From positions 545 through 10,646 of the forward strand of contig PMAK01000090.1 of the NCBI GenBank assembly GCA_003153655.1: a stretch of DNA of 10,102 bases, read 5' to 3'. The notes under the pieces are model-generated. The model saw only the letters and a program-made list of their open reading frames with translations. It was not told the DNA's origin and did not search any database. The first letter of the stretch is position 1. The number at the start of each line of letters is the position of its first letter. A program made the translations under genes and the position numbers. Below, one piece after another: positions 7,241 to 10,102 of this stretch. The stretch comes from Phycisphaerales bacterium. Its GTDB lineage: Bacteria; Planctomycetota; Phycisphaerae; Tepidisphaerales; Tepidisphaeraceae.

Positions 7241-7245
7241 TGATC

Positions 7246-9111
7246 ATGAGGCGTTCGCTGATCTGTTCTGCTGCTGGTATGGCCGCCATCGCGCTGGCTG
7301 CTTCCAAGGCGAGCGCCACTCTGGCGTATTCATTCGAGACGCTCTACGACTCCACGGATACGATCAATCCCGCCGGCACCCGTCCTGATGACTTTCATCC
7401 CAACGGCGGCGGCGCCACCGTCACCCAAAGCACCATCGGCGTCACCAACGGAGCGTTTTCGATGGAGTTTACGCAGGTGGCCGGCGCCACGTTTACGGGG
7501 GCGCAGACTGAAGTTATTCCCGCCATTATCAATGATCCCAACACGGTCGCTCTTTCCTTCGATATCACAATTCCGGCGACCGGAAATTTCGCCGGCACGT
7601 TTGCTCGCATCGGCATCAGCGAGTTCGGCAACAATGACTCTGATCCCAACAATCCGATTGACGGAGCGCAGGTTCAGACCGTCGCCTCTTCCGAATGCAA
7701 TATCGATCTCGCGCCGGGCACCTATCAACTGACCATCCCACTGATTGCGATCGACAATCCCGTGACGGGCGATCTCAGTGTTCCATTTTCCAGTTGCTTC
7801 GGCACGGATACGAGCTCGCAACTTACGCCGGCTTCGTTCGAGTTCTATTTCAATAAATCGAATAATAGCGCGCTGAACGTCTACATCGATAATGTCCAGA
7901 CGATCGGGCCGACCACCGTCGGAACCTGGAACAATGCCGGCGGCGGAAGCTGGTCGACGCTCGGAGACTGGTCCCCCGGAATTCCGCAATTTGCACTCGA
8001 CACCGCCAACCTCACGAGCGCTATCACGGGGAATTCCATCATTACGCTCGACGGCAACCGTTCACTGGCCACGCTGAATTTTGATAATGCACATCAATAC
8101 ACAATTGCCCAAGGCTCCGGCGGCGGCACGCTCACGCTCGACGCGGGCGGCTCCAATATATCCACGATTAACGATTCCGGCGGCACCCATACCATTTCGG
8201 CGCCGGTAAATTTCAATACGAGTACCACGATCACCGTGAATAACGCTGGCGATGCCGTCAACATTTCCGGGGGCATCTCCGGCATCGGTGGTCTGACGGT
8301 ACAGGGAAGCGGCACCGTCGATATCAGCGGGTCCAACACATACATCGGCGGCACAACGGTTAGCTCCGGCGTATTGGTTCTCGGCTCGGCGCAAGCGCTT
8401 CCCGCTTCCAATAGCGTTATTACCATCGCCGCGGGGGCGAAGGTGCAGCTAGCGAATAGCATCGGCGGCGTCTCTTCGGAATTACCCACGATCGCTGCCG
8501 GCGGATCGCTTGATCTGACCAACAACCACCTGTTCGTCAGCTACACCACCGCCACGCAGGCCGCGGTCAATGCGTCCGTGCGCGGATATCTGATCAACGG
8601 ATATAACGACGGCACCTGGACGGGCACGAGCGGAGCCGGGACAGGCGGTGGTATCAACAGTTCTACTGCCGCATTGCCAGCGAATAGCCGCTTTGGTCTG
8701 GGCTATGCCGACGGCGCGGATGGCGTGGTCGCCGGTCTTTCGTCGGGTCAGATTGAAATTAAATACACGCTTTACGGTGATGCGAATCTTGACGGCATTG
8801 TCAGCGGTGATGACTTCACCATCCTGGTTGGAAACCTCGGCAAGTCGGAGGCTGCATGGGACAAGGGTGACTTCAACTACGACGGCGTGGTGAGCGGCGA
8901 CGATTTCACGCTGTTAGTCGGAAATCTGGGCAAGGCGGCCAACGGGGCGGACGTGGTATTGCCCGCGAGCGATCTTGCCGCGATCGACGCCTTCGCAGCG
9001 GCCAATGGGTTGATGGCGGATGTTCCGGAACCGACATCAGCCGGTTTGTTGCTGGCTGCCGGTGTTGGGATGCTGGCTCGGCGCGGCCGGCGAAATGGCG
9101 TGCGGGCTTAG
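7246..9111 (+). CDS. PEP-CTERM-anchored beta-strand repeat protein with dockerin-like repeats
   Basis: A 621-residue exported protein of unknown role, probably at the cell envelope or in extracellular matrix. The signal peptide is residues 1-24, ending A-S-A. Residues 25-220 form a beta-rich globular domain resembling a carbohydrate-binding or jelly-roll domain in pattern only; I do not recognise it. From about 225 to 430 it consists of short glycine/threonine/serine-rich beta-strand repeats. One of them, SGSNTYIGGTTVSSGVLVLG (residues 361-380), fits the autotransporter-associated (PATR) repeat. Residues 426-563 are the module shared with the LEPR-XLL GH18, with EF-hand-like loops GDANLDGIVSGDDF (511-524) and GDFNYDGVVSGDDF (541-554). 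The C-terminus has V-P-E-P (593-596), a hydrophobic stretch and RRGRR, a PEP-CTERM signal that an exosortase would process. No exosortase gene is in the window. No catalytic motif is visible. The gene is divergent from the MFS gene and its stop abuts the stop of the oxidase. Confidence 0.9.
   Translation: MRRSLICSAAGMAAIALAASKASATLAYSFETLYDSTDTINPAGTRPDDFHPNGGGATVTQSTIGVTNGAFSMEFTQVAGATFTGAQTEVIPAIINDPNTVALSFDITIPATGNFAGTFARIGISEFGNNDSDPNNPIDGAQVQTVASSECNIDLAPGTYQLTIPLIAIDNPVTGDLSVPFSSCFGTDTSSQLTPASFEFYFNKSNNSALNVYIDNVQTIGPTTVGTWNNAGGGSWSTLGDWSPGIPQFALDTANLTSAITGNSIITLDGNRSLATLNFDNAHQYTIAQGSGGGTLTLDAGGSNISTINDSGGTHTISAPVNFNTSTTITVNNAGDAVNISGGISGIGGLTVQGSGTVDISGSNTYIGGTTVSSGVLVLGSAQALPASNSVITIAAGAKVQLANSIGGVSSELPTIAAGGSLDLTNNHLFVSYTTATQAAVNASVRGYLINGYNDGTWTGTSGAGTGGGINSSTAALPANSRFGLGYADGADGVVAGLSSGQIEIKYTLYGDANLDGIVSGDDFTILVGNLGKSEAAWDKGDFNYDGVVSGDDFTLLVGNLGKAANGADVVLPASDLAAIDAFAAANGLMADVPEPTSAGLLLAAGVGMLARRGRRNGVRA
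8521..8934 (+). repeat. Dockerin-like C-terminal module, copy 2 (within the PEP-CTERM gene)
   Basis: This encodes residues 426-563 of the PEP-CTERM protein, colinear with the GH18 copy at 3821-4201: NNHLFVSY, VRGYL, GINSS, GYADGADGVV, GLSSGQIE, then two 22-residue repeats. It is about ten residues longer, mainly in the Gly/Thr-rich segment before GINSS. Confidence 0.85.
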
Positions 9112-10102
9112 TCAGTGCGATCCAAAGATATAAGTTCCCATAAACGCATTGCGAAACTTTCCATATGGATCATGGGCCAGCAGCAGTTGCCGAAATTCCG
9201 ACAGCTTTGGGTAGAGGGATTGCAACCGCGCGGGTGACATCACAAATAGCTTTCCCCAATGCGGCCGGGCGTTAAACGGGGCGAGCCCTTCTTCAATCAT
9301 TCCAAGCAGTTTTTGTACAGCCGGCCAATTTTGCTTCCAGGTAAAGTGGATCGCGATGCTATCGCGCTCATGGCACGGACTCATCCATAGCTTGTCCGCG
9401 GCCACAGACCTTACCTCTGAAATTTGGAGCAGTGGCTGTAAATCTTTGCGCAATCGAGTAACGGCGCGGAAAGCGGCCACCGCATGCTTTCGCGGGACAA
9501 AATATTCCGACTGTAATTCCTCGCCGCTGCTCGGCGTGTAGTCCATGCGAAAGTGGGGCAATCGCTCATGCCATGGTCCCGGCATGCCCATCTGTGCGGT
9601 GCAATTTTTCGCTGAAATGGATCGAATCGGATGCAGGTCCGCCGGCGCCGGCGTCGCGCCAAAGAGGTTCTGCGCCGGAGGAGTTCCCAGAACAATGCTC
9701 TTCAGCCAAACCTGGTTTACGCTCTCGCTTTGCCAGTCGGTGAACAAGCTGACGCTGTAGGCGCTCGACATGATGTCGTCAAAGTGCGTCTCTAACTGGC
9801 TTACGGGAAGGTGTTCGTAGATGTCCTGCCTGATGTTGAATGTCGGAAGAAGTTCGAGCGTCAGCTTGGTGACCACGCCAAGCCCGCCAAGTCCGACCAC
9901 CATCCCGGCGAACATATCGCGTTGCCGATCGTGGGAAAACTCGACGATGTTGCCATCAGCCAGGACCATTTCCATGGCGATGACTGGCGTAGCCAGGTTG
10001 CCGTTGCGGTCGCCCGATCCGTGTGTTCCGGTCGCACATGCGCCTGCGACGGAAATGTGTGGAAGCGACGCCAGATTCGGTAGGGCAAAGCCATGTTGGT
10101 GG
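9112..10102 (-). CDS. FAD-dependent alditol (xylitol) oxidase family protein, 5' end outside window
   Basis: A VAO-type flavoenzyme that would oxidise the terminal hydroxyl of a polyol such as xylitol or sorbitol to the aldose with O2, giving H2O2. The reading frame is open to the right edge. The 329 visible residues begin HQHGFALPNL and include the FAD-binding ISVAGACATGTHGSG (16-30), GGLGVVTKLTL (72-82), SEVRSVAAD with Glu229 and Arg231, HFTW with Thr254, and RPHWGK with Lys284. The spacings E-R (2), E-T (25) and T-K (30) equal those I recall for E320, R322, T345 and K375 of Streptomyces coelicolor AldO. The C-terminal DPYGKFRNAF is also typical of the family. About 90 N-terminal residues, including the histidine that carries FAD covalently, lie outside the window. 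The ATG at 9975 is internal and not the start. Related sugar-lactone oxidases are the alternative, but the active-site set favours alditol oxidase. No signal peptide can be judged. Confidence 0.9.
   Translation of the reverse strand, partial: HQHGFALPNLASLPHISVAGACATGTHGSGDRNGNLATPVIAMEMVLADGNIVEFSHDRQRDMFAGMVVGLGGLGVVTKLTLELLPTFNIRQDIYEHLPVSQLETHFDDIMSSAYSVSLFTDWQSESVNQVWLKSIVLGTPPAQNLFGATPAPADLHPIRSISAKNCTAQMGMPGPWHERLPHFRMDYTPSSGEELQSEYFVPRKHAVAAFRAVTRLRKDLQPLLQISEVRSVAADKLWMSPCHERDSIAIHFTWKQNWPAVQKLLGMIEEGLAPFNARPHWGKLFVMSPARLQSLYPKLSEFRQLLLAHDPYGKFRNAFMGTYIFGSH

Larger units (their letters stand above)
6840..7245. other. Divergent intergenic region with two palindromes, upstream of the MFS and PEP-CTERM genes
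   Basis: These 406 bases hold no gene I can support. They contain two palindromes (6940-6957 and 6965-6978), an AT-rich block at 6958-6988, a CGGTAAA in each direction (6983-6989 on minus, 7068-7074 on plus), a self-complementary CCGCGCGG at 7021-7028, and a possible promoter at 7169-7197. A TTGACA at 7044-7049 has no properly spaced -10. Frames crossing the region (for example 6439-6960 on minus) are shadows. Confidence 0.6.

Noticed and set aside
7330..7989. Long minus-strand frame of 219 codons inside the PEP-CTERM gene
   Set aside because: It is antisense to a protein with signal peptide, repeats and PEP-CTERM. The arginine-rich, isoleucine/aspartate-rich translation has no family features.
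1..10102. CRISPR arrays, tRNA or rRNA genes, insertion sequences, prophage or defence genes
   Set aside because: No spaced direct repeats, cloverleaf, transposase or phage-type sequence was found on reading both strands.

Overview
The window looks like a chromosomal fragment of a Planctomycetota bacterium, probably of the Phycisphaerae type (for example Tepidisphaerales/Humisphaera relatives). Three things point there: an N-terminal LEPRVLLS (LEPR-XLL) motif on one secreted enzyme, a C-terminal VPEP...RRGRR PEP-CTERM sorting signal on another secreted protein, and the GDANLDGIVxGDDF dockerin-like repeats carried by both. The phylum-level placement rests on these motifs. The class-level guess is inference. 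No tRNA, rRNA, CRISPR array, transposase or phage gene is visible.

Layout: (1) Bases 1-2113, minus strand, hold an ABC sugar-importer operon: a family 1 extracellular solute-binding protein followed by a MalF/UgpA-type permease that runs off the left edge. The permease starts at a TTG codon. (2) Bases 2114-2289 are a short divergent promoter region. (3) Bases 2290-3609, plus strand, hold a secreted glycoside hydrolase family 18 (chitinase-like) gene. An in-frame TAG at codon 112 interrupts it just before the DGIDIDWE catalytic motif, and the frame stays open and family-like for 327 codons afterwards. (4) Bases 3626-5431, minus strand and convergent with the previous gene, hold a second, intact GH18 protein. 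It joins an LEPR-XLL signal, a catalytic domain, a beta-strand repeat region and a dockerin-like pair. (5) Bases 5556-6839, minus strand, hold an MFS transporter of the nucleoside:H+ symporter (NupG/XapB-like) type. (6) Bases 6840-7245 are a divergent intergenic region with two short palindromes and a possible promoter. (7) Bases 7246-9111, plus strand, hold a large PEP-CTERM protein of beta-strand repeats with the same dockerin-like C-terminal module as the GH18 protein. (8) Bases 9112 to the right edge, minus strand, hold a 5'-truncated FAD-dependent alditol (xylitol) oxidase whose stop codon directly abuts the PEP-CTERM gene's stop.

Taken together this reads as an accessory carbohydrate-use locus. 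Two secreted GH18 enzymes could release aminosugar oligomers, the ABC importer and MFS carrier could take up products, the oxidase could act on polyols, and the PEP-CTERM protein would be an exported envelope or matrix protein. The individual family calls are well supported; the joint role in chitin or GlcNAc-polymer use is inference. I do not see a wholly new system. The most notable items are the nonsense codon in the first GH18 gene, the module shared by two proteins with different export signals, and the short palindromes and shared motif in the intergenic regions.
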